From contig OV884011.1 of NCBI GenBank assembly GCA_930367205.1, positions 139,807,937 to 139,871,936 of the forward strand: a stretch of 64,000 bases of DNA. The letters are read 5' to 3'. The DNA comes from Acanthosoma haemorrhoidale. Taxonomy: Eukaryota; Arthropoda; Insecta; Hemiptera; Acanthosomatidae. The notes under the pieces were generated by a model. It was given only the letters and a program-made list of their open reading frames with translations, did no database searches and was not told the DNA's origin. Both the position numbers and the translations under genes were made by a program. Below are positions 57,301 to 63,596 of this stretch, piece by piece; the stretch's first letter is position 1, and every line of letters begins with the position of its first letter.

Positions 57301-60045
57301 TTCTCCCTCATCCTAAAATTCTAACTAGAGAGCTTAGGAAAAAAAAAATATATATACTTATTTTCTCGCGCAACAGCTCACACTGCCATTTCCAATCACG
57401 CTACCATTCTCGAGTGCTAATGAAGCTGCCAATCAAGGCGGTGTCTGATCTCCAACCACTAGGAGCTTAAATGTGGTAGTAGGATATCAGACATCAACTT
57501 CATTAGCAGCATCAGCACCACCAGTTGAGGATGGCAGTGTGAAGCGTTGGTGCGTGTATATAAATGCAATAATCTGGGGCAGATATTTTCTTTATAAATA
57601 TAATATATTTTTGTTCTTATCTTGAAACCCCACAACCTTCTGCGCTCACTTTTTTTAAATAAAATGGTGATTTCTGATTTAAAACTCGCCCCCTGAAATA
57701 TTATTGTCGAGAGGTCACCGCTTTGTTTTAATTTAAAGTAAAAAATATTGTCACGAATAAGGTCATGAAAATTAATATTTATTTTATTAAATAAAACCCA
57801 TGTATTTATATAGCTTTAAATTAAAGTTTCGATTTGAATACATAAGTTAGGCTTAGGAGACCGGCGAAAACCGTAAAATGGTTTCATGTTTGAAATGCCA
57901 ACCGTCTCCCAATACTGTCAGCTTGAAGTATGCTTAATTCATTAATTCCCAGCCAAGGGGGGCCGTTCCATTTGCTGACTGATTAACAAAAAGTTTAATT
58001 CAGCCAATCAGTCGACAAGGGGTGCTGGCCGGTAGCAGATGATCCTATGTGCTTTGGACAGCACGACTTATTCGATGGAATCGGCCTCAGCACACCTCGG
58101 GCATACACGCAGAGCTCTGTATAGCTGCAAATTTCCTTGACCGATAATATTTGTCAAAAATAATAACGGGATTTGTTTGCAAAATTTTAGTATTGATCCA
58201 AGATGAACCAACAAATGAGGGATAAACGGGTGCCAGATGGAAAGGAAAACTAAACTCAAAATCAGTGCAAGACAGTAACACAGTAACGAAAACCATAAGG
58301 TGCACTTACTATAATATTATAAGCAGAACGATAAGTACAATTATGTAAATCCCTACGAATTAGTGATATAAGAAGGCAAATAATAATTTTAACTTAGTTC
58401 CGGAACAATCTATAAATATAAATATTTAATTATCTTATATTTTATTATCTTAAACAATATAAGTATTTATCATGAATATAGAATGAAATGCTGAAATCTA
58501 GTCGATACAAAAACAAACCATTACAGAGAAAGATGTTATAATAAAAATATAATAAAATATGTTTACAATCACTGCATTTAATCAATTTCACCTAATATGT
58601 TTCTTACTCTAAAACAAAAAACTTTATACATTTAATGTAAACTCATAAACGTAAACTACATGCCGACAATGGAGTAAATCTACATTAAACAAAATGCTTA
58701 ACATATAATTAAAACACTATATACCCTTATCTGTATGCAAATTAACCTCAGTGGATCCACTCATTGCCTATTCGCTTATTGTCTTTCTTTTTTAACCTTT
58801 ACTTGAAATTTAGCTACATACTCTATAAACAATATTTAAAAAACCTCATTAGCAACATAATATTACTTTGAGGTACATCATCATCCTTTCTCGCTTCGAA
58901 AACAATCCCCCCTACTGATCTGAAACAAAAAAACAAAATATGGCAAAACTGGATTTCCATACACTTTAAATTCCTGCCGGTGAAATGTCTAAAAACTCTG
59001 GAAGCTATTAAGCATTTCTTGATAGTATATTTAAGGCCTCGAAAATAATAGCCTCAACAAGTTTAAACTTAATTGTTCCACAGTTAAGTTAGATGTCGTT
59101 TTTACTAAATAACTTAGTTAAGTTGTTTGTTGTTAAGTTAAGTCTGAACAGTTGTTCAGACCGTCGACGAGTAACTCAAATACTTCAGTGGATGATGTTA
59201 ACATCCAACTAGAAAAGAAGGTTGAAGTACGGGTTCCTATTCTTCCTAAACGACCAATCATGCTGAAATTCCTTTTTGAAATTTGCATGTTACATCTCTA
59301 AACGATCATTATATTAATTATTAACATAGAGTTATCGGACCAAGCGCTTTATACGATTGACATAAAGCAAAGAATTAAACATTGGCCGATAAGCTCTCCA
59401 CCGGCAAGACTGTGCCACTTCAGTTAACCGTAGAAGATAATTCGCTCAGGTTTTTACCTAATACTCCCTGGGTAAGTATCCGCTTCAGGTAGAACCAGCA
59501 GTTGATCGAATACCTCCTCAGGAAAAACCAAAACGTTTGAACCTTACCCTCCGCGCAGGTAAAATTAGACAGACCTATTTAAACTCTACAGAAAACTGAT
59601 ATGAAGCTTGTTCCTTAGCCTCTCATCTGTCGTTCGTACCCATCTCTAATCGCCTCATCCAGTCACCTGACCGTATAAAGTCCTATCCGCCTAAACTGCC
59701 CCATTATTGAGAGTTGTTTAAATTGATTGAAGTTTTTTTTCAAGTATTTACCGCTGTGACACCATTAACTAATTTATGGAGGTTAATAATCAAAAAATAT
59801 TTCATACAGGCAAACATCATTAAGGTAAATGTAAATGTACAGCAATACCTTTGTATTTAGTTTGTTTTGAGGATTATAAAAAAAAAAAAAAGACAAACAC
59901 AAAGTTTGTTTGTCATTGATTTTTCTTTTTCTGCCAACAGGGGATGAACGACCTGGTAACCAATCTGGAGGAGTCCAACATATCTTGTCGAGCCGCAGTC
60001 ACTTTTGCGGAGGGCGAGATCAGGAGTCAACTTCAAGCCTTAAAG
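36218..60045 (+). CDS. GABA-B-R2: GABA-B receptor subunit 2-like, partial (3 exons in window)
   Basis: Class C G-protein-coupled receptor for GABA at the plasma membrane. Exons 36218-36358, 49999-50169 and 59941-60045 have consensus splice sites, are all phase 0 and join in one frame (47+57+35 = 139 codons). They encode part of the extracellular Venus-flytrap ligand-binding domain. Landmarks: CDPGAGLDAFFHALY, GCSDVTESLAKVVPYWN, VSYGSTSPALSDRREFP, FFRTVAPDSSHN, VTTFSQNED and VTNLEESNISC with one N-glycosylation sequon (NIS). From memory, the SLAKVVPYWN and FRTVAPDSSHN wording resembles Drosophila GABA-B-R2 more than R1. The signal peptide and first lobe start lie upstream, and the rest of the domain, seven helices and tail lie downstream; none was recognised. 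The introns are 13.6 and 9.8 kb and full of transposons. Confidence 0.85.
37322..37503 (+). repeat. Poly(A)-tailed retroposon family, copy 1
   Basis: Starts near CTGTACCGCAACAACCAACC and ends AGAGAGCTTAGGGAAAAAA with an A/AT tail. Other copies are at 57183-57350, 57100-57170 (tail only) and 18308-18427 (inverted). The C-rich, G-poor plus strand is like that of the Jockey element here. It could be a SINE or the 3' end of a LINE. Confidence 0.7.
37541..37770 (+). pseudogene. pogo/Tigger transposase N-terminal fragment
   Basis: A frame reads THKCLSIFEKKEIIKAIDDG, then KRFNILPSTLTILKKKEII. This is the CENP-B/psq-type helix-turn-helix DNA-binding start of pogo-superfamily (Tigger) transposases. 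The frame runs on to 37864 without the CENP-B HTH2 or DDE domain, so only the N-terminus survives. It immediately follows the retroposon A tail. Confidence 0.65.
38034..38132. mobile_element. Mariner-type remnant
   Basis: The left end TACGAGGGTGGTCTGAAAAG is a typical mariner inverted repeat. The 13-bp inverted pair AAGTTTCCGACCT (38051-38063) and AGGTCGGAAACTT (38118-38130) gives the inner ends. The outer part of the right repeat is missing and the interior is only about 55 bp, so it is a truncated deletion derivative. Confidence 0.65.
38133..38590. other. Intronic sequence
   Basis: No recognised feature between the mariner remnant and the hAT pseudogene. Confidence 0.35.
38600..39936 (-). 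pseudogene. hAT transposase pseudogene, C-terminal half (3' of Jockey insertion)
   Basis: Minus-strand pieces in hAT order: GRKKIHGLTTDEAPALVGK and IFIIHCIIHQQYLCP (39672-39484), FLVDITEKLNQVNNDLQGQ (about 39220-39150) and the dimerisation domain ALGSTYVNETFFSKRKFAKS, then LENQLRCATSDINIDLRKLS ending near 38610. Several stops and frameshifts. The N-terminal half is at 45100-44587. The family is the ZBED/SCAND3/GTF2IRD2-like group of hAT proteins. Confidence 0.75.
39634..39860. repeat. Direct repeat partner of 45229-45428
   Basis: About 200 bp closely similar to 45229-45428 in the same orientation, including TTCATTAACAACTTTTCATTTCT-like and TAATTATATAAAAATAC blocks. It covers the start of the LTTDEAP-containing hAT piece and its upstream AT-rich flank, so two copies of this hAT segment existed. 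Confidence 0.75.
39937..39948. repeat. Target-site duplication, left copy
   Basis: AATTTTACTTGG, repeated exactly at 44575-44586 on the far side of the Jockey element. Confidence 0.9.
40106..40142 (+). other. Hairpin in the Jockey 5' leader
   Basis: ATCACTTGTT (40106-40115) and AACAAGTGAT (40133-40142) form a perfect 10-bp stem with a 17-nt loop. A second small stem, GTGAGAT-CGA-ATCTCAC, follows near 40285. Confidence 0.7.
40490..41665 (+). CDS. Jockey ORF1 (Gag-like nucleic-acid-binding protein)
   Basis: An intact 391-aa frame. Residues about 100-200 resemble the PRE_C2HC region of arthropod Jockey ORF1 (VVIRNLHPTTPADEIEEEL, then LFFVELERT and VQIEKPY). Next come the zinc knuckles: QCHNFQAYGHTKSYC, RCVKCSGQHKSELC and VCVLCHQGHPANYKGC. 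In the first knuckle the second Cys is replaced by Phe, so that knuckle should not bind zinc normally. The C-terminal part is rich in Pro, Gln, Ser and hydrophobic residues. The protein would package element RNA. The UAA stop is followed in the same frame by ORF2. Confidence 0.85.
   Translation: MEEIPPQACTSKEDTVEVSPFFTPNTFEALKNIQTDEMDVNKTPTQPKPPAIFVRNINNFKLMCTQLNKIVGTGKYTCLNRSRDTKVSPDTPETYRAIVKYLGETKADFHTYQLKQERSLRVVIRNLHPTTPADEIEEELSALGYKVRQITNVLREDRQQDEKIKTALPLFFVELERTPGIEKIYDLTNLYYTRVQIEKPYPKRDIVQCHNFQAYGHTKSYCHHPPRCVKCSGQHKSELCKKPLKSPAVCVLCHQGHPANYKGCEAYRTLNSSTEQRRQPEEEQPVTRSGPARNLRPSVSFADAVRNREESQAPPTPCPQDHLSQHSIHPVNTQAQPHPQPHIFHIPQPSSSSDLTSLLTSFLTEFRSLITPLISLLTNLVSYLIPVKHNP
41666..44343 (+). 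pseudogene. Jockey ORF2 (endonuclease-reverse transcriptase), inactivated
   Basis: Encodes an apurinic-type endonuclease (LLWNANG, VVLITETRL, GGDFNAKHQHWGS, later SSDHSP) and reverse transcriptase (SYRPISLLPILSKIF, QFGFRQRYST, LLDIAQAFDRV, AGVPLGSVLGPILY, catalytic FADD at about 43708-43719), ending with the usual C-terminal block (YGIELWGTA, IQSFQSKVLR, LNIPYI). Lesions: the frame begins at GTG directly after the ORF1 stop, there are frameshifts near 42170, within the 42525-42585 tandem repeat and near 43490, and TAA at 43286-43288 falls where related elements have Glu after SKIF. By my reading these are the only obvious breaks. Confidence 0.88.
42525..42580 (+). repeat. Short tandem repeat inside ORF2
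   Basis: Alternating CATCGTCACCC and CATCGTCACC units, about five in all. The open frame is lost here and resumes in another frame, so repeat-length change probably caused the frameshift. Confidence 0.85.
44575..44586. repeat. Target-site duplication, right copy
   Basis: AATTTTACTTGG following the A tail, identical to 39937-39948. Confidence 0.9.
44587..45100 (-). pseudogene. hAT transposase pseudogene, N-terminal half (5' of Jockey insertion)
   Basis: Minus-strand frames read ASYSVAMLIEQKMKPFLDGE, LSQQTVSRRIDDISVEI, AYCLVFDEST with the first catalytic Asp, SQLVIFIYGVNESFQVTE, and RTKGEEVFQAVKKC to NSLNFEAK, where the Jockey element begins. A frameshift near 44880 and a stop near 44672 break it. 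The C-terminal half continues at 39936-38600. Confidence 0.78.
45229..45428. repeat. Second copy of a hAT segment (partner of 39634-39860)
   Basis: Carries the minus-strand start GNLMVGRKKVH, parallel to GNIMIGRKKIH at 39660-39620, plus the same AT-rich flank. It lacks the rest of the transposase. Confidence 0.7.
45429..47464. other. Intronic sequence
   Basis: No recognised gene. It contains a 19-bp A run at 45834-45852, possibly the tail of an unrecognised retroposon. Confidence 0.4.
47622..48543 (-). pseudogene. hAT transposase C-terminal half
   Basis: In order: FMVDVTSHLNRLNRKLQGKG (48450-48350), FEKETLFHFPSLL, a stretch starting MREAFLSRFQEF (48162), FERLCVELEILEKK, then AWNSIPDSYDQLKKLAFAVL and the dimerisation domain LFGSTYICEQSFSSMNIIKS, KLRSRLIDENLES. 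About 310 residues remain of a protein usually near 600. Breaks: stops created by a 24-26 bp tandem duplication at 48161-48210 and a frameshift near 47930. It is not functional. Confidence 0.85.
48161..48210. repeat. Tandem duplication inside hAT transposase
   Basis: Two units beginning ATATTTAAAAT and ending GTTTATCAAT (48161-48186 and 48187-48210). The duplication introduces in-frame stops on the minus strand. Confidence 0.8.
48608..49027. other. Intronic sequence
   Basis: No recognised feature. Confidence 0.35.
49030..49058. repeat. 7-bp tandem repeat, 4 units
   Basis: TTATCCA repeated four times, directly before the LTR-like repeat. Confidence 0.9.
49060..49440 (-). mobile_element. LTR-like repeat, copy 4 (partial)
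   Basis: Very similar to 34890-35275, sharing GACTGGGAAAGAGTG, CGGAGTCGGCTGAA and GGTGACCAAAGGTCTACCGG. It lacks the TGTCGGG-side half. Confidence 0.6.
49999..50169 (+). CDS. GABA-B-R2: GABA-B-R2 exon (second in window)
   Basis: 171 bp, 57 codons, from VSYGSTSPALSDRREFP to NEDIYSL. Acceptor TTTTTCAG, donor GTTAGT. It continues the ligand-binding lobe. The S-x-SPALSDR stretch is the part that in related receptors lines the ligand cleft. Confidence 0.87.
51793..51990 (-). mobile_element. LTR-like repeat, copy 5 (fragment)
   Basis: Matches the TGTCGGG-side 200 bp of 30674-31408, including ATCAAGAAAGAGATAAAATG and CATGAGATCTTAGAA. Confidence 0.6.
52290..53660 (-). pseudogene. Decayed non-LTR retrotransposon ORF2 (RHIKFFDLL family), copy 3
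   Basis: Minus-strand pieces in order. The endonuclease-RT linker PPPDHILKLIALRNNWKNKW, YRTRDRQAKVVVNSLTTQI (53310-53210) and LETGKNH/QLEAILRRCQGNQTSG-like frames. The RT start LLTQMGKILEKTLLNYLKEY followed by CVENDIIPQD (52760-52640). The ORF2 end RPALSYVHG, RFQQFQNAILMKVV and RRRHIKFFDSLQHM (52540-52320). The RT core with the catalytic Asp pair is missing between the last two pieces. Many stops and frameshifts. Confidence 0.7.
53745..53942 (+). repeat. 3'-UTR-like dispersed repeat, copy 3
   Basis: Shares the GTATAATG..CATTATAC palindrome region and GTAGCGACGCTAC hairpin with 11805-12050, and ends in a 12-A run. Confidence 0.6.
53950..54078 (-). mobile_element. LTR-like repeat, copy 6 (fragment)
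   Basis: Matches the outer end of 30674-31408 and about 50 bp beyond it (CCCCCTCTCT..ACTGAC, ATTATTA.AATATGGAAA, GGGGAACTTCTATTTA). Confidence 0.5.
54079..54145 (-). mobile_element. Jockey-type 3' tip
   Basis: The reverse complement reads GGCAGATTGTAATTATTGCA then CAATAAAGG, matching the last 70 bp of the 39949-44574 element. Confidence 0.6.
54235..54485 (+). repeat. 3'-UTR-like dispersed repeat, copy 4
   Basis: The copy closest to 11805-12050. It starts ATGATTCATAAGGT, keeps the long CATTATACTTTTGTAAC block and ends GATATGAAGGGGAAAAAA. Confidence 0.7.
57100..57170 (+). repeat. Poly(A)-tailed retroposon family, tail fragment
   Basis: Contains TTTTTCCCACATCCTA then GAGAGCTAAGGG and an A-rich tail, directly before a longer copy. 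Confidence 0.6.
57183..57355 (+). repeat. Poly(A)-tailed retroposon family, copy 2
   Basis: Begins CTGTACCGTAACAATCAACC and ends AGAGAGCTTAGG plus A tail, matching 37322-37503 throughout. Confidence 0.75.
57370..57549. repeat. Foldback (inverted-repeat) element
   Basis: Imperfect hairpin about 180 bp long. Paired blocks: TCACACTGCCAT (57378-57389) with 57531-57542, GCTAATGAAG (57416-57425) with 57498-57507, TGTCTGAT (57442-57449) with 57486-57493. It is not coding and could be a foldback MITE. Confidence 0.8.
59941..60045 (+). CDS. GABA-B-R2: GABA-B-R2 exon (third in window)
   Basis: 105 bp, 35 codons, GMNDLVTNLEESNISC to RSQLQALK. Acceptor GCCAACAG, donor GTGCGA. It has the NIS glycosylation sequon. 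The following exon is not in the remaining 3.9 kb as far as I can see. Confidence 0.83.
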
Positions 60046-60840
60046 GTGCGATGCCATTCAAGCATTTAGGCTATTTTGTTACATTTACTTAGGGTATGAA
60101 ATAATTGTATAATATTGGTTATAAAATAATGCGTCAATTGATTTATTTTTCGTTGTGAAATCAACAACGATCCCAATCGGAATGTAAGAATGGGAGCCAT
60201 GAAACTAATTTTCAACATAATAATCAAATCTCCTTAATTTCTACATGTGACATTCCTTTATTTTTCCAATTTGGTTTTTACAAAAATACTGAGGGAAATT
60301 CTTTGCCTGGATGAACAAAGATTTTTTTTGGATTTAAATTAAAAATATTTCCATTTATCATGGTTCTAGGCATAAGATGCGTAGGCAAACATCTAGACTG
60401 ATGTGAGACATGTCAAGAACAGAAACCCTTCTGTTATCCTTGTTGGCTGTAACACGGGCTTAATGACGGTGTAATTACAGCTCAAAACATTAAGCAATAT
60501 AATCATTAATTTGAAACCCTAATGATTATGGCCGAAAAAAAGTGTATGATCAAGTGATTAACTATTTTATATTGCACTTAATCATGCTCTATGGAATTGG
60601 AAAAAGGTTTTATGTCGTCAGGTAAATGGGATCTTTTTATAATAAAATTGATTTTCTCTACTATTTGAACATTTTTTGTAAATATATTATTATACTGTTG
60701 CCCGATATAAAAAAACATCAAAAGGATCACCTTATCATGTAATGACAATTAGTAATTCAAGATGTGTTTTAAATTAAAACGTGAACACGTTTTGTTATCT
60801 CTATATTTCTCTATGTTGCCTGATAAACTGATGTCATTCC

Positions 60841-60910
60841 GAACTGCCAAAAATAAAAAATCAGGTTATCACAAATGAGTTTTCACAAATAGAAGCTAAA
60901 ATTATCTCCA
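60841..60910. repeat. 70-bp direct repeat, first copy
   Basis: Identical to 61076-61145 except at one base (TCAGG against TCGGG). The second copy lies 235 bp downstream. Confidence 0.95.
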
Positions 60911-61075
60911 CTATTGATAAATAATGTTTAAGAAGGATTTTATGCACATTTGTATACATAATTGACTTTAAATTCTTTTAAGAATGTGGTATGACTTGCT
61001 TGAAAAGAATAACAGAAAAGTCGACTTTCATAATATGAGGGTTATCCGAGTCATTCTTTGCAAGTGGGTGATTTA

Positions 61076-61145
61076 GAACTGCCAAAAATAAAAAATCGGG
61101 TTATCACAAATGAGTTTTCACAAATAGAAGCTAAAATTATCTCCA
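61076..61145. repeat. 70-bp direct repeat, second copy
   Basis: Direct duplicate of 60841-60910 with one difference. Confidence 0.95.
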
Positions 61146-61757
61146 TCGGGATTATAGGGTTGCATATTTCTTCACAATTGAAACGAAATTATCCCTGCAC
61201 TACATATGAATTACATGCCATAGAATAGATTAAGTAATTAAAAAATAAGAAAGTCGGTGAAAACAAGAAGAGAATGAAGAAATCAACAAAACTCACACAC
61301 TGCCCCAACAAACATTATTCACAAACAATGGTGTTAGTGACTAGATTTATGTCAGATATTGCATTTTAAAGATCTGTTCAACTGAAAGATGTTGAATTCC
61401 TTGACCTGAGAGATGTTTACCTGTGCAATTGAGGGGGAGTGTTGAATATAAATATTATTGAGGTGGTAATGGTGGTGTGAAGGTTGCGGTAGGGTTATCG
61501 TGCGAGGGATAATGGGTTTTACAGTATGCTTTGGTTTGCCAGATTATGTATATCAATGTTATGCTGAAGGTAATAATGTGTTCTGTTTTACTGCTGTGTT
61601 TTTTTTTTACTTTACAACAGATAACAAGATAAACAGATAAAAAGATAACAAGATAAACTCATAATGAAGAGCAGGGATAATTATGAGGTATGGAAATTTC
61701 AATATTTAGTCCAGGAATGAAAGAAAGAGATAACAATAGGTTTATTGTTTTAACCTT

Positions 61758-62700
61758 TTGATTGAAATTGATCACATCTATTATAAATCGTCAGATGACA
61801 GGTTAACAAAACTCGCATCTTTGTATGGCGTAAATTTGACTTTAAATAAATCCTATTTAATTGAATTTAATTCTTTGAAATCTGTCAATGATGTCATGGA
61901 ATTCTTTGAAGAAATTTATACTATGGCTAGTAAATTACAATAAGTTGATGAAAGTTTATCTGATGAAATTAAAACGACTAAAGTATTAAATAGTTCACCT
62001 AAAGAATATGAGTATTTCGTTACAGCTTTTGATGCTGCATTTGAAAAGCAGCGGATGAGATTAACCTTAGAAAATTATATATATTGAAACTTCTTTATTG
62101 TGATGAAATTACATTCTGCCTTATTAGGCAATAAGTAAATGTGATAAATGATCTCATTCATACCATATTTACAATTCTCATTCACTCTCTCATTCATACA
62201 GTATATACAAACAGCCCAGGGACCTCCCAAATCCACATGTTATAGAAGATTAAAGGAAAAGTTTGAGAAAGCTAGAAAAAGATTATATTGTGGAAGAGAC
62301 GGATGTCTAAGAAAAAGAACATAAGTATTTCTTTTAAAATTTGTTAAACTCTGTGATTAGTGCAAGAGATATCACTTTTCAATCAGGTAGGTCATATTAC
62401 TTGTCACTGCCCAAAGAGTCCGGCCGTGTATAGCAGTAAATAAGGAAATGTAAATTTAGCGGCCACAATTTTCAATGCCACGGGCAAAACTCGAAATATA
62501 AAAATTAACGGATTGTAGATAACGGAGCCACTCAGCATACACTTAGCGATAGAGAATGGTTTGACAAGTTCACTCCGGACTCGGATAAACAAGTAACTAT
62601 GCCTAATGGTAATTGTTTAGATGATTTAGATATCAGTGACATAAAATTAAAGACCTTGAAAGATAATTTGACATAGAAATTCGCTTTATACATTCAGAAT
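61758..62700 (+). pseudogene. Copia-type gag and protease, decayed
   Basis: The Gag (UBN2-type) part reads VNDVMEFFEEIYTMASKLQ then, after a stop, LSDEIKTTKVLNSSPKEYEY and FVTAFDAAFEKQRMRLTLEN. A weak zinc-knuckle remnant YCGRDGCLRK follows near 62285. The retroviral-type protease motif appears as IVDNGATQHTLSDREWFDKF (about 62512-62575), where Copia elements usually have DSGAT. The element is interrupted by a Jockey tail at 62083-62245, has several stops, and integrase and RT were not recognised. Confidence 0.7.
62083..62245 (-). mobile_element. Jockey-type 3' end inside the Copia relic
   Basis: The reverse complement matches the 3' UTR of the Jockey family: TGGGAGGT, GTATGAATGAGA, GTAAATATGGTATGAATGAG, GGCAGA and AATAAAG. 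It separates the gag frame (ending LTLENY) from the zinc-knuckle remnant, so it inserted after the Copia element. Confidence 0.65.
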
Positions 62701-62879
62701 TGAAATGCAACCTGACGGTGGCATAACCATTTACCAATTAAGGTATAAAAATAATTGTTGATAATGATCGAGAAAAATCATTTGATGGAAAATGAAGTTA
62801 TTATGACTGCAACTTGACTTGTACATTTTGGGATGAAAAACAACAACATTGTTCGACTGGCGTAAGAGAATAGAGATAA

Positions 62880-63250
62880 TCTATATCAAGATTACGTACA
62901 TTTCACAATAAGGAAGCTGTCAAATTAAAAAAAGAGAAAGACATTCTATTAAAAGATAAGTAACTTGAATGGGGGAAAGAATTTTCCATTATGTTAACTG
63001 AATGCCATGAGGTAAAAAGACTGTATTTAGAAATGAAATCGAGCAAAGACAAAATGGTTGAAAGTCAGGAGAACTGAAAAGTAGATATTAAGAGGCTGTT
63101 AATGTTAAACAAGAACTTAAAGAACAGTTGTTAAGAAAATAAGATCATGTAAAACAACTTCAGGACCCGCATTTTGCTTCTAGCTGAAGATAACAAAGCA
63201 GTTGAAAAAAATACAGATGCATATCTGAAATGCAAATAGATGAAACTGAA
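62880..63250 (+). pseudogene. Degenerate coiled-coil-like frame
   Basis: Broken frames rich in Lys and Glu read AVKLKKEKDILLKDK, LEWGKEFSIMLTECHEVKRL and YLEMKSSKDKMVESQ. They suggest a heptad-type helical protein with at least three stops. I do not recognise the family. It may be part of the Copia neighbourhood or a captured fragment. Confidence 0.35.
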
Positions 63251-63266
63251 GATTTGAAATCTAAAC

Positions 63267-63269
<3 letters not shown>

Positions 63270-63300
<31 letters not shown>
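63270..63300. repeat. (TA)n microsatellite
   Basis: Pure TA run of about 31 bp. Confidence 0.97.
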
Positions 63301-63303
<3 letters not shown>

Positions 63304-63319
63304 AATAATCAGAGGCAGC

Positions 63320-63500
63320 TCTGTATTGGAAACTAATGCGATCATGGGACGTAAACATTCCATGATCCCGTATATTCGCATTACAGATACAAATAAAGGC
63401 AGTTTATCTCGAAAACTTGAGCTAGTCTTTTGTTCCTGTTTTCCTTCTCTTTTCTTTATCACATCTTACCCGGTGGTTAATAACTGGTGCGAAACCCAGA
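63320..63500 (+). promoter_or_regulatory. Candidate LTR end and primer-binding site of a Gypsy-type element
   Basis: TGGTGCGAAACCC at 63485-63497 has the TGG start of a tRNA primer-binding site and lies 112 nt before the first gag-side ATG. Upstream there is an AATAAA near 63392 and an inverted repeat (AATGCG 63335-63340 with CGCATT 63377-63382; ATCATGG 63341-63347 with CCATGAT 63360-63366), which may lie in the LTR. The LTR start is not defined. Confidence 0.35.
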
Positions 63501-63596
63501 AAATCGTACGGCGGTGTAGAAAGCTATCGTTTTTTAACTCTTTTATTTCTTCTCTCGATTTTTTCTCTCCTTTTTTTTTTCTCTTATATTACGGGA

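Larger units (their letters stand above)
50170..59940 (+). other. GABA-B-R2: GABA-B-R2 intron of 9.8 kb
   Basis: Holds an LTR-like fragment, a decayed non-LTR element on the minus strand, two 3'-UTR-like repeats, two poly(A) retroposon pieces and a foldback repeat. 50500-51080 is C-rich and may be an unnamed retroposon; 54490-57070 and 57560-59940 show nothing I can identify. Confidence 0.75.
60046..61757 (+). other. GABA-B-R2: GABA-B-R2 intron sequence
   Basis: No exon recognised. It contains a 70-bp direct duplication (60841-60910 and 61076-61145) and a short AAGATAA-rich tandem stretch near 61620-61660. Confidence 0.5.
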
